A stretch of DNA of 64,000 bases, from assembly GCF_029338195.1 (NCBI RefSeq), contig NZ_CP119779.1, positions 2,480,001 through 2,544,000 of the forward strand. The letters run 5' to 3'. A program made the translations under genes and the position numbers. The stretch comes from Haloarcula litorea (GTDB taxonomy: Archaea > Halobacteriota > Halobacteria > Halobacteriales > Haloarculaceae). Positions 16,096 to 24,271 of this stretch are shown here, one piece after another. The stretch's first letter is position 1; every line of letters begins with the position of its first letter. Under the pieces are notes generated by a model. That model made no database searches and was not told the DNA's origin. It saw only the letters and a program-made list of their open reading frames with translations.

Positions 16096-16806
16096 TCAGG
16101 CCTCGCCGTACACCGGCACGGCCGCGCCGCTGGTGACCGACGCGGCGTCCGAACAGAGGAACAGCATCACGGCCGCGATGTCCCGCGGGTCGACCCACTC
16201 GTCGAAGTCGGCGTCGGGCATCATCTCGCGGTTCATCGGCGTGTCGATGACGCTCGGCATCACGCTGTTGGCCCGCACGGTCCCGAGGTTCTCCTCGGCG
16301 ACGGTCTCGGTCAGCAGGCGGACCCCCGCCTTCGTCGCGCGGTAGATGCCGTCGCCCTCGCCGCCCTCCAGCGACGAGCGGGCGGACACCGAGACGACGG
16401 CCCCCTCGGTCTCCCGGAGGTGTGGCAGCGCGTGTTTCGAGGCGAGGAACATCGTCTTGAGGTTCACGTCGAACAGGAAGTCGAAGGTGTCGGCCTCCGT
16501 CTCGTCGAGGGGGTCGCCGCCGCGCCAGGTGCCCGCGATGTTGAGCAGGTAGTCCAGCCGACCGTGGTCGTCGACCACCGACTCGACCACGTCGGCGACG
16601 TCGTCCTCGTCGGTGAAGTCCCCCTGGTAGAAGTCGATGCGGTCGGGGTCCGACAGCTGGAAGTCCTCGCTGTCGGGCTCGACGACGTCGGCCCCGCAGA
16701 CCGTCGCGCCGGCCTCCTCGAAGGCGTTGGCGACGGAACTCCCGAGCGCGCCGCCGACGCCCGTGACGAGTGCGACCTCACCGTCCATATCGAAGCTGAC
16801 AGACAT
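16096..16806 (-). CDS. Short-chain dehydrogenase/reductase
   Basis: A 236-residue classical SDR. The cofactor loop is TGVGGALG (from T15), followed by NIAG at 89-92, Ser141, and catalytic Tyr155/Lys159 (YRATK). D40 after the second strand (CGADVV) hints at NAD(H) preference. The substrate is unknown. The gene is 33 nt downstream of a quinone reductase-type gene on the same strand, so they may form one transcript. Confidence 0.9.
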   Translation of the reverse strand: MSVSFDMDGEVALVTGVGGALGSSVANAFEEAGATVCGADVVEPDSEDFQLSDPDRIDFYQGDFTDEDDVADVVESVVDDHGRLDYLLNIAGTWRGGDPLDETEADTFDFLFDVNLKTMFLASKHALPHLRETEGAVVSVSARSSLEGGEGDGIYRATKAGVRLLTETVAEENLGTVRANSVMPSVIDTPMNREMMPDADFDEWVDPRDIAAVMLFLCSDAASVTSGAAVPVYGEA

Positions 16807-16839
16807 ACCGGACGGCAGGGCCGGCAGGCGGATAAAGGC

Positions 16840-17796
16840 TCAGGGCGTGACGACCAGCTTCCCGAGGAAGCTGTCGTCGAGCACCGCCCGCTGGGCGTCC
16901 CCGACCTCGGCGAGCCTGTACGTCTCGGCGACCTCGGCGGTGAGTTCGCCGTCGGCCAGCAGCGTCCCCAGGCTCTCCAGCACGGCCCCGAAGTCCGGCG
17001 TGTTGAACATCGAGACGTGGTGGACGGTGAGGTCCTTCGCCCGGCAGGCTGGCACGTCGTCGAAGGTCGCCGCGGGGTCCGTGTTACCGATGGCCCCGAT
17101 CCGGGCGCTCTCGGCGGCCACGTCGGCGTCGAACGAGAGGTAGTCGTCCAGGCGGTGGTCGAGGACGGCGTCGGGACGGCCAGCCTCGACCACGGCGTCG
17201 GCGAGGTCGTCCCGCCGGTAGTCGAGGACGTCGTCGGCTCCGAGGTCTCGCAGCCGGTCGTGGTACGTCGGCGAGGCGGTGGTCGTCACGCGCGCGCCGG
17301 CGGCGTCCGCCACCTGGACCGCGACGTGGCCGACCCCGCCGCTCCCGCCGTGGACCAGCGCCCGCTCGGCGGGGTCGAGCGAGCAGGCGTCGACGAGCGT
17401 CTGCCACGCCGTGACGCCGACCAGCGCGACGGCCGCGCCCGTCTCGAAGTCGACGCCGTCGGGGAGGTGTGCGAGGTGGTCCTGGGGGACGACGGCGTAC
17501 GCCGCGCAGGTCCCCTGCAGCCAGTTCCCCAGCCCGGTGGCGAACACGCGGTCGCCGTCCTCGTAGTCGGCCACTCCGGCCCCGGTCTCGGCGACGGTGC
17601 CCGCGCAGTCGCTCCCGGGCACCCAGGGGAGTTCGGCCGGCTCGTAGCCGCCCTCGCGGAAGTACGTGTCCACGGGGTTGACGGCCGCGGCCGCCACCTC
17701 GACCAGCACCTCGTCCGCGCCCGGCTCGGGCCGGGGGACCTCGTCGACCGTGAGTACCTCCGGCCCGCCGTGCTCGTGGAATCTGACTGCTCGCAT
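16840..17796 (-). CDS. Zinc-independent NADPH:quinone reductase family (MDR)
   Basis: A 318-residue medium-chain dehydrogenase/reductase. The opening MRAVRFHEHGGPEVL and VNPVDTYFREGGY are hallmarks of the quinone oxidoreductase (QOR) branch, and VHGGSGGVGHVAVQVA is the NADPH-binding loop. The cysteine zinc ligands of alcohol dehydrogenases are absent, as usual for QOR. It starts at ATG 17796 and lies upstream of the SDR gene. The physiological electron acceptor is unknown. Confidence 0.92.
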   Translation of the reverse strand: MRAVRFHEHGGPEVLTVDEVPRPEPGADEVLVEVAAAAVNPVDTYFREGGYEPAELPWVPGSDCAGTVAETGAGVADYEDGDRVFATGLGNWLQGTCAAYAVVPQDHLAHLPDGVDFETGAAVALVGVTAWQTLVDACSLDPAERALVHGGSGGVGHVAVQVADAAGARVTTTASPTYHDRLRDLGADDVLDYRRDDLADAVVEAGRPDAVLDHRLDDYLSFDADVAAESARIGAIGNTDPAATFDDVPACRAKDLTVHHVSMFNTPDFGAVLESLGTLLADGELTAEVAETYRLAEVGDAQRAVLDDSFLGKLVVTP

Positions 17797-17840
17797 ACCC
17801 GACCAGAGACGGCCCACCGGCAAAAGCGCCCGGCCCGCCG

Positions 17841-18572
17841 CTACAGGCTGGCCAGGTTCTGCCTGAGCTTGATCGTCGCCGTCATCAGCGTCGTCGCCGT
17901 CATGATGACGAACACGACCTGGACGTGGAGGACGACCACGCGGTCGAGGCCGACGAGGACCGCCAGGTCGACGGCCAACACGAGCGCCGCGAACAGCAGG
18001 ACCGGCAGGAGGTGCCGCAGGAGCGTGTCGACGACGGTCCCCTGGACGCGGGTCTCGACCGCCCCTCGGCGGCCGTAGGCGACCCCCGCGCCGGCGAACG
18101 TCAGCGCGCTCACGCCCAGCAGCGCGAGCAGTGCCGGGTGGCGACCGACCAGCGCCATCCCGAGGACGACGACGGCGACGGCCACCGCGGCCGCCCGCGT
18201 GGCGAGGCGCTCGCGCCCGCCCCCGCCGTCCGTCGCCGTCGGCACGACGCTGTCGTAGAGGATCCGCATCGTCACCGCGAGCAGGAGGACGTGGCCCAGC
18301 AACAGGCCGCTCTTGAACGGGAGGCGGACGCTGGTGACGATCTCGGCGAGGCCAAGCAGCGCGAACCCGACGGCGAGCAGGCCGACGGCCGCGAGGTAGT
18401 CCCACAGCCGGTGTTCGGTCACGAGCTCCGTCGCCCGCCGGTTCAGGTGGGCGTAGTAGGAGAAGCGCAGCCCCAGCGCCACGAGCAGCGTCAGCGCGAC
18501 GAAGAAGATGAACGTGAGGTTGGGGTTGTTCGGCGCGAAGGGCAGCCCGACGTCGACGACGCTACCGGCCAT
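17841..18572 (-). CDS. Seven-span membrane protein coupled to the pseudokinase gene
   Basis: A 243-residue integral membrane protein with about seven hydrophobic segments (about 17-36, 61-80, 88-106, 125-145, 148-166, 187-206 and 212-233) and short loops. No domain is recognised; the topology recalls 7-TM sensory modules, but there is no retinal-binding lysine motif. ATG 18572 lies inside the 3' end of the upstream pseudokinase gene (11-nt overlap), so the two are probably translationally coupled. A membrane partner for the cytosolic kinase-like protein is inferred from this. Confidence 0.78.
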   Translation of the reverse strand: MAGSVVDVGLPFAPNNPNLTFIFFVALTLLVALGLRFSYYAHLNRRATELVTEHRLWDYLAAVGLLAVGFALLGLAEIVTSVRLPFKSGLLLGHVLLLAVTMRILYDSVVPTATDGGGGRERLATRAAAVAVAVVVLGMALVGRHPALLALLGVSALTFAGAGVAYGRRGAVETRVQGTVVDTLLRHLLPVLLFAALVLAVDLAVLVGLDRVVVLHVQVVFVIMTATTLMTATIKLRQNLASL

Positions 18573-19947
18573 CGTCCGCTCCTGGCGTCGCCAGCCCACG
18601 TAGCTCTTGCGTTAGGTGCGCAGCGGTCTCGTAGCGGGCGAGCTTGCCCGTCGCCATCGCCTTCCCGACGATGTCGTCGACCGCCGGGGGCACGTCGGCC
18701 ACGTCGCTGGGCGTCGGTGGCTCCGCGTCGACGACCTGCTCCCTGACCGCCCCGAAGGTCCCGGTGTAGGGGTGCCGGCCGGTGAACAGCCGGTGACAGA
18801 CCGCACCGAGCCCGTAGATGTCGGTCGCGTGGTCGACCTGCCCGAACCGCCGCTCGAAGTACTCCGGCGCGGCGTAGCGCGGGTCGAGAAACAGCGACGG
18901 GTCGAAGTACCGGCGGTAGACGTGCAGCAGGCCGACGTTGTCAAGCAGCGGCGGCTGGCGCTCCCCCTCCCGGAGGACGTTGCCGTAGTAGGCGACCGAC
19001 TCGGGGTCGATCCCGGCGTGGACGAGTCCCCGTTCGTGGAGTGTCGCTACGGCCTCGGCCAGCCGCGCGGCGTGCCAGGCGGCCTCGGCGGGCTCGAACC
19101 GGTCGCGCTCGGCCAGGGTCGTCTCGGTGTACTCCGTCGCCGCCCACAGCTGGGGGTCGGCGTGCCAGTCGTAGACCGAGACGACGTTGTCCACGTCCCC
19201 GACCGACACCCAGTCGGAGAGCCGCGAGCGGAGGTCCCGATCGAAGGCCGGCACGTCGGCGTCGCCGCCCCTGAGCAGCCGGAGCGCGACGGCGCGTTCC
19301 TCGTTGTTGACGACCCCGAGCGTCCGGTAGGTGTCGGCGTAGCGTCGTCGGTTCCGCGGCGCGAGGACGGTGAGACGGTCGAACTCGCTCTCGTACTCGA
19401 CGAGCGAGAGCCACTCGCTCTCGTTTGCCCGGGGGCGCTGGCCGATCGTCCGCCCCTCGTCGTCGTCCGGGGCCGCGTCCGGAGCCGTGCCGTCCTCGTC
19501 GTCCTCGTCGGTGTAGACCCGCCGGCCGCCCGCGGGACCGGACCCCGCGACCGACGTGCGTCCGATGTCCCGGTTCCCGAGGCCGTGCCTGGTCGGTCCG
19601 GACCGCTCCAGTCGATGCCCGTCGCCCCTGTCGGTGGTGGAGTCGTCGACAGCGCTCTCGACGGTCTCGGGGTACCGGGCGGCGAGGTACTCCAGCGCGA
19701 GCCCCGCGGCGAGGCCGTCCCCGTCGCCGGTCCGGTCTGCGAGGCGACCGGCGACGTGGCCGGCGGCGTCGGGGTGGGACTCCGCGACGACACACAGCGC
19801 CGTCGCCGCGCCCAGGCGGACCTGCCGGTCGCCCTCGTCGAGCAGGCCCAGCAGCGCCGGAATCCGGTCGCGAGAGACGGACTCGGCGGTGATGACCGCC
19901 GCCACCAGTTCGGCGGGGCCGGGCGACGACCGGGAGTCACGTGTCAT
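18562..19947 (-). CDS. HEAT-like plus Ser/Thr protein kinase-fold protein, probable pseudokinase
   Basis: A 461-residue two-part protein. Residues about 10-100 are helical and HEAT-like (IPALLGLLDEGDRQVRLGAATAL). Residues 101-175 are an acidic linker. Residues about 190-455 resemble a Ser/Thr kinase, with an APE motif (360-362), DIYGLGAVCHRLFTGRHPY (376-394) and a C-terminal helical lobe. However, the catalytic loop reads HAGIDPES (310-317) instead of HRDxKPxN, so the catalytic Asp is Gly. The DFG position reads DNVG (336-339). It is therefore likely inactive or uses unusual chemistry. It is divergent from htrII. Confidence 0.82.
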   Translation of the reverse strand: MTRDSRSSPGPAELVAAVITAESVSRDRIPALLGLLDEGDRQVRLGAATALCVVAESHPDAAGHVAGRLADRTGDGDGLAAGLALEYLAARYPETVESAVDDSTTDRGDGHRLERSGPTRHGLGNRDIGRTSVAGSGPAGGRRVYTDEDDEDGTAPDAAPDDDEGRTIGQRPRANESEWLSLVEYESEFDRLTVLAPRNRRRYADTYRTLGVVNNEERAVALRLLRGGDADVPAFDRDLRSRLSDWVSVGDVDNVVSVYDWHADPQLWAATEYTETTLAERDRFEPAEAAWHAARLAEAVATLHERGLVHAGIDPESVAYYGNVLREGERQPPLLDNVGLLHVYRRYFDPSLFLDPRYAAPEYFERRFGQVDHATDIYGLGAVCHRLFTGRHPYTGTFGAVREQVVDAEPPTPSDVADVPPAVDDIVGKAMATGKLARYETAAHLTQELRGLATPGADDGR

Positions 19948-20089
19948 CTGCGCGTTAGCAAACGTCTCTCGTGAAGAGATATCACGCTTTTGGTGAGTCT
20001 CTGGGATCTACTCGGCGACGAGAGTCAGTCTATCAGGTGTGAGAATCGCGAGGGAACGCTTTAATCCGAAATTTCCGTAGCCGAGAGCG
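19948..20089. promoter_or_regulatory. Divergent promoter region, pseudokinase / htrII-sopII
   Basis: A 142-nt intergenic region. For the rightward transducer, CTTTAATC (about 20059-20066) lies about 27 nt before ATG 20090. Near the leftward gene two overlapping dyads occur: TCTCT-CGTGA-AGAGA (19965-19979) and CGTGA-N7-TCACG (19970-19986). These could be a regulator site shared by both units. Confidence 0.5.
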
Positions 20090-22411
20090 ATGACAAGCGA
20101 CAGGGACTCCGCGGTGCCCGGGATCGTCGGCGACAGCTACGCCGCGCGGCTGGGGACCGCACTCGCGTTCGCCGTCGTCGTCATCGTCGCCTTCGGCGCG
20201 CTCGTGAGCGTGCAAGCGTCCGCGACACTGGAGGAGGACGTGGCCGGCGACCTGACGGCGCTGTCGGACACGCAGGCGGCACAGGTGGACGCCTGGCTGG
20301 AGACGGTCCGCCGGGACGTCAGGACGACCTCGGCACAGCCGGTGTTCAGCGAGGGGTCGGACTCGGAGATCCAGGCGCGTCTCGACGGGATGGTCGCCGA
20401 CGACCGCGTGCCGCCGGACGTGGTCGCCGTTCACTACGTGAACACCGCGAACGGGGAGATCCTGGCGAGTTCGGACGAACAGTTCGTCGGCGTCGACGCC
20501 GCCGAGCAGGGCGCGCCGTTCGCGACGGACCCGCCGGAGTTCGGCGGCCCCGACGACACCCACGTCACGGAGCCGTTCAGGGTCTCCGTCGTCGACCACC
20601 CGATCGTCGCCGTCGTCTCGCCGGTCCCCGGCGCGGAGGACCGCGCGATGGTGTACATGACCGACCTCGAATCGAAGGCCCGCTCCGTCTCGAACCAGCG
20701 GGCCGGGTCGTTCACGACTGTCGTCGACACCGACGGCACGTTCGTCGCCCATCCGAACGTCTCGAAGATCGGGACGACCGCACCCGTCGCCGACCGCGAG
20801 GGGTCGCCCCTGGCCTCGCTCGCGCCGGGCGACAGCACGTTCGTCGAGACGGAGATGATGCTGATGGGGCTCTCGCGGCTGGACTCGCAGGACTGGGTGG
20901 TGATGGTCCACGCGAACCCCGACCGGGCGTACGCCCTGAGCGACCAGATCAACGCCGACCTCGTCGGACTCATCCTGCTGGCCGTGATCAACCTCGGGCT
21001 GGTCGGCGTGACCATCGGCGGCAACACCATCGCCTCGCTCCGCCGCCTCTCGGCGAAGGCCGAGGCGATGGCCGACGGCGATCTCGACGTGGAGCTGTCG
21101 ACGCCCCGACGCGACGAGTTCGGGACGCTGTACGACGCCTTCGACAACATGCGGGCGAACCTCCGCGAGCAGATCGCCGAGGCGGAGGCCGCCCGGGAGG
21201 AGGCCGAGCGGGCGAAGGAGGAGGCCGAGGCGGCCAAAGCCGACGTCGAGGAGGAGCGCAACGAGATGCAGGCGCTCTCGGGCCACCTCGAACTGAAGGC
21301 CGAGGAGTACAGCGACGCCCTGGAGGCAGCCGCCGACGGCGACCTGACCGCCCGGGTCGACGAGGAGAGTATGAGCGACGCGATGGCAGACGTGGGCAGC
21401 GAGATCAACGCCGCCCTGGCCGCGCTCGAAGACACGATCGCCGACACGAAGGCCTTCGCAGCGAACGTGTTGCAGTCGAGCGACCGGGTCGGCTCCAACA
21501 CCGAGCGCGTCGACCGGGCCGGCGAGCAGGTGTCTCGCTCGATCCAGGAGATCTTCGAGGGGACGACCGAGCAGAGCGACCGCCTCCAGGACGCCTCCGA
21601 GGAGATGGACAACCTCTCGGCGACCGCCGAGGAGGTCGCAGCCTCCGCACAGCAGGTCGCCGACACCTCCCAGTCGGCGGCCGAGGTCGGCGAGGACGGC
21701 CGCGAGGCCGCACAGCAGGCCATCGACGAGATGAACGCCATCGAGGCCGAGACCGAGGAGACGGTCGCGGAGATCAACGCCCTCGACGAGGAACTCGACG
21801 AGATCGGGGAGATCGTCGGCGTCATCACCGACATCGTCGAGCAGACGAACATGCTCGCGCTGAACGCCTCCATCGAGGCCGCCCACGCCGACGGCGACGG
21901 GGCCGGCTTCGCCGTCGTCGCGGACGAGATCAAGGGCCTCGCCGAGGAGACGAAAGACGCCGCCGGCGACATCGAGGACCGCATCGAGCGCATCCAGTCC
22001 CAGGCCGGCGACACCGTCGCGACGATGGAGGCCACGAGCGAGCGGATCACCGAGGGCGTCTCGACGGTCGAGGAGACCGTCGACGCCCTGGAGACGATCG
22101 TCGAGTACACCGAGGAGGTCGACACCGGCATCCAGGAGATCGACCGCGCCACGGAGGAACAGGCCCGGACCGCACAGGAGGTGATGGGGACCATCGAGGA
22201 CCTCTCCTCGATCTCCCAGCAGACGGCCGCGGAGGCCGACACCGTCGCCGGTGCCGCCGAGGACCAGGCGGCCTCGATCGCGGAGGTGGCCGACTCCGCC
22301 GACGAACTCCGCCGACGGGCCGACGAACTCGAATCGCTGCTGGACCGCTTCGAGGTCGACACCGCCGCCGACGGCGGCGCGGGCGGTGCGACCGCTGCCA
22401 CTGACGACTGA
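20090..22411 (+). CDS. htrII: Sensory rhodopsin II transducer (methyl-accepting chemotaxis protein)
   Basis: A 773-residue transducer relaying photoreceptor state to the CheA/CheW system. TM1 covers about residues 20-41 and TM2 about 290-312. Between them lies a large extracellular domain of about 245 residues, like the long Halobacterium HtrII and unlike the 534-residue Natronomonas form, so a second chemical input is plausible. Two HAMP-like segments follow (about 312-365 and 410-455), then a coiled coil and the signalling tip around 580-620 (TNMLALNASIEAAHADGDGAGFAVVA). It ends 2 nt before the rhodopsin gene. There is no C-terminal CheR-tethering pentapeptide. Confidence 0.93.
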   Translation: MTSDRDSAVPGIVGDSYAARLGTALAFAVVVIVAFGALVSVQASATLEEDVAGDLTALSDTQAAQVDAWLETVRRDVRTTSAQPVFSEGSDSEIQARLDGMVADDRVPPDVVAVHYVNTANGEILASSDEQFVGVDAAEQGAPFATDPPEFGGPDDTHVTEPFRVSVVDHPIVAVVSPVPGAEDRAMVYMTDLESKARSVSNQRAGSFTTVVDTDGTFVAHPNVSKIGTTAPVADREGSPLASLAPGDSTFVETEMMLMGLSRLDSQDWVVMVHANPDRAYALSDQINADLVGLILLAVINLGLVGVTIGGNTIASLRRLSAKAEAMADGDLDVELSTPRRDEFGTLYDAFDNMRANLREQIAEAEAAREEAERAKEEAEAAKADVEEERNEMQALSGHLELKAEEYSDALEAAADGDLTARVDEESMSDAMADVGSEINAALAALEDTIADTKAFAANVLQSSDRVGSNTERVDRAGEQVSRSIQEIFEGTTEQSDRLQDASEEMDNLSATAEEVAASAQQVADTSQSAAEVGEDGREAAQQAIDEMNAIEAETEETVAEINALDEELDEIGEIVGVITDIVEQTNMLALNASIEAAHADGDGAGFAVVADEIKGLAEETKDAAGDIEDRIERIQSQAGDTVATMEATSERITEGVSTVEETVDALETIVEYTEEVDTGIQEIDRATEEQARTAQEVMGTIEDLSSISQQTAAEADTVAGAAEDQAASIAEVADSADELRRRADELESLLDRFEVDTAADGGAGGATAATDD

Positions 22412-22413
22412 CC

Positions 22414-23121
22414 ATGGACACGATCACACTCTGGTTCGGACTCGGACTGCTGGGCGAACTGCTCGGGACGACCGTGCTCGCGTACGGCTACACGCTCGTC
22501 CCCGAGGCGACGCGACGGCGGTACCTGCTGCTCGTCGCCATCCCCGGGATCGCCGTCGTCGCGTACGTGCTGCTGTTCCTCGGTGTCGGGACTATCTCGG
22601 TCGGCGATCACACCGTCTACGCCGTCCGGTACGCCGACTGGCTGTTGACGACGCCGATCAACGTCCTCTACCTCGGGCTGCTCGCGGGGGCGACCCGATC
22701 GGACCTCGGGAAACTGGTCGGCCTGCAGGCGCTGACGATCGTCTTCGGGTTCGCGGGGGCGCTCGTTCCCGGCCCGCTCGGCTACGGCCTGTTCGCGCTG
22801 GGCGCGGCCTGCTTCGGCGGCGTCGTCCGGCTGCTGTACCGGGGCGTGGCCGACGCGGCCGCCGCGACGCTGTCCGACCTCGAACTCAGCCTCTACCGGA
22901 CGCTGCGGAACTTCGTCGTCGTCCTCTGGCTGGTCTACCCGGTCGTCTGGGTACTCGGTGCGTCCGGCGTCGGTCTGATGGACGTCGAGACCGCCTCGCT
23001 GGTCATCGTCTACCTCGACGTGGTGACGAAGGTCGGCTTCGGCGTCATCGCGCTGAACGCGTGGACGACGATCGAGGAGGTGACCGACCCGAGCGAGGCC
23101 GACGGCCTCGCGGCGGACTGA
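22414..23121 (+). CDS. sopII: Sensory rhodopsin II
   Basis: A 235-residue seven-helix retinal protein. Helix C has R72, D75 (Schiff-base counterion) and TT79-80 in RYADWLLTTP. Position 86, the proton-donor site in bacteriorhodopsin, is Tyr, as expected for a sensor rather than a pump. Helix G has Y200, D202, T205 and retinal-binding K206 (YLDVVTKVGFG), and Y175 matches the SRII tyrosine that couples to the transducer. G130 and T205 match SRII colour-tuning positions, so blue-green absorption is inferred. It is co-transcribed with htrII; the pair mediates phototaxis, probably photophobic. Confidence 0.93.
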   Translation: MDTITLWFGLGLLGELLGTTVLAYGYTLVPEATRRRYLLLVAIPGIAVVAYVLLFLGVGTISVGDHTVYAVRYADWLLTTPINVLYLGLLAGATRSDLGKLVGLQALTIVFGFAGALVPGPLGYGLFALGAACFGGVVRLLYRGVADAAAATLSDLELSLYRTLRNFVVVLWLVYPVVWVLGASGVGLMDVETASLVIVYLDVVTKVGFGVIALNAWTTIEEVTDPSEADGLAAD

Positions 23122-23174
23122 AGAACGGACGAGTTAGCGGGCGGTACGGCGACGCCGGGGCGACGGGGTCCCGG

Positions 23175-24134
23175 TCAGTGGATGCCCATCGCCTCGATCT
23201 GTTCCTGGTAGCGGTTCCGGATTGTGACCTCCGTCACCTGCGCCACGTCGGCGACCTCGCGCTGGGTCTTCTTCTCGTTGCAGAGCAGCGAGGCCGCGTA
23301 GATGGCGGCGGCGGCGTAGCCGGTGGGGGACTTGCCAGAGAGCAGCCCCTGTTCGGCCGTGGTGTCGATGATCTCGTTGGCCTTGGACTGGACCTCCTCC
23401 GAGAGGTCCAGCTCCGAGGCGAAGCGGGGGACGTACTGCTTGGGGTCGACCGGCTCCATCTTGAGCTCCAGCTCCTGGGCGACGTAGCGGTAGGTGCGCC
23501 CGATCTCCTTCTGCTCGACGCGGGAGACGTCCGAGACCTCCTCGAGGCTCCGGGGGATCCCCTCCTGTCGGCAGGCGGCGTACAGGCAGGCCGTCGCCAC
23601 GCCCTCGATGGAGCGCCCGCGGATGAGGTCCTCGTCCAGCGCCCGTCGGTAGATCACCGAGGCGACCTCCCGGACCGAGCGCGGGACCCCCAGCGCCGAG
23701 GCCATGCGGTCGATCTCCGAGAGCGCGAACTGGAGGTTCCGCTCGCCGGCGTCCTTCGTTCGGATGCGCTCCTGCCACTTGCGCAGGCGGTGCATCTGGG
23801 AGCGCTTCTCCGAGGAGAGGGACCGGCCGTAGGCGTCCTTGTCCTTCCAGTCGATCTGGGTGGTCAGCCCCTTGTCGTGCATCGTCTGTGTCGTGGGGGC
23901 CCCGACGCGGGACTTGGACTGGCGCTCCGAGTGGTTGAACGCCCGCCACTCCGGCCCGCGGTCGATGTTCTCGTCCTCGATGACCAGGCCACAGTCCTCG
24001 CAGACGAGTTCACCACCGCCGTCGCTGGAGATGTTCTCCGACTCACACTCGGGACAGGTCTGTTGACCCGTGCTCTCGGACTCGCTCTCCTGCTGCTGCT
24101 GGTCCGTATCCCGCTGGCGCGTCGGCCGTTCCAT
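23175..24134 (-). CDS. tfb: Transcription initiation factor TFB
   Basis: A 319-residue archaeal TFIIB orthologue. It has an N-terminal zinc ribbon (CPEC...CEDC), a B-reader/linker ([23 protein letters not shown]), and two cyclin repeats (about 120-215 and 220-319) ending in an HTH that contacts the BRE ([22 protein letters not shown]). ATG 24134 was chosen over ATG 24155, because the TATA box on this strand (CATTTATACG, 24163-24172) would place the transcript start at about 24141, downstream of 24155. Haloarchaea have several TFB paralogues, and which one this is cannot be told. Confidence 0.95.
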   Translation of the reverse strand: MERPTRQRDTDQQQQESESESTGQQTCPECESENISSDGGGELVCEDCGLVIEDENIDRGPEWRAFNHSERQSKSRVGAPTTQTMHDKGLTTQIDWKDKDAYGRSLSSEKRSQMHRLRKWQERIRTKDAGERNLQFALSEIDRMASALGVPRSVREVASVIYRRALDEDLIRGRSIEGVATACLYAACRQEGIPRSLEEVSDVSRVEQKEIGRTYRYVAQELELKMEPVDPKQYVPRFASELDLSEEVQSKANEIIDTTAEQGLLSGKSPTGYAAAAIYAASLLCNEKKTQREVADVAQVTEVTIRNRYQEQIEAMGIH

Positions 24135-24172
24135 ATGTTCTTTTAGGGAGAACATCCTATTACGTATAAATG
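24135..24172 (-). promoter_or_regulatory. tfb promoter with a perfect 7-7-7 dyad over the predicted start site
   Basis: A TATA box at 24163-24172 is followed by ATGTTCT (24135-24141) and AGAACAT (24149-24155), perfect inverted repeats separated by 7 nt. The dyad fills the space between the TATA box and the start codon at 24134, so a protein bound there would block initiation. It could also form a 5' hairpin if the transcript begins earlier. Autoregulation is a hypothesis. Confidence 0.5.
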
Positions 24173-24271
24173 TTTTGCCGGTTCCGCGGGTCGGGAGCCG
24201 CCTGAGCCCGCCCCCTACCCCGACTCGCGGGTGAGGGAAGGCTTAACGTCGGGGCGGACGGTGATCCCGGT

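Noticed and set aside
20434-22611. A 725-codon Ser-rich frame antisense to htrII and sopII
   Set aside because: Low-complexity Ser/Ala sequence produced by reading the GAG/GAC-rich coding strand backward.
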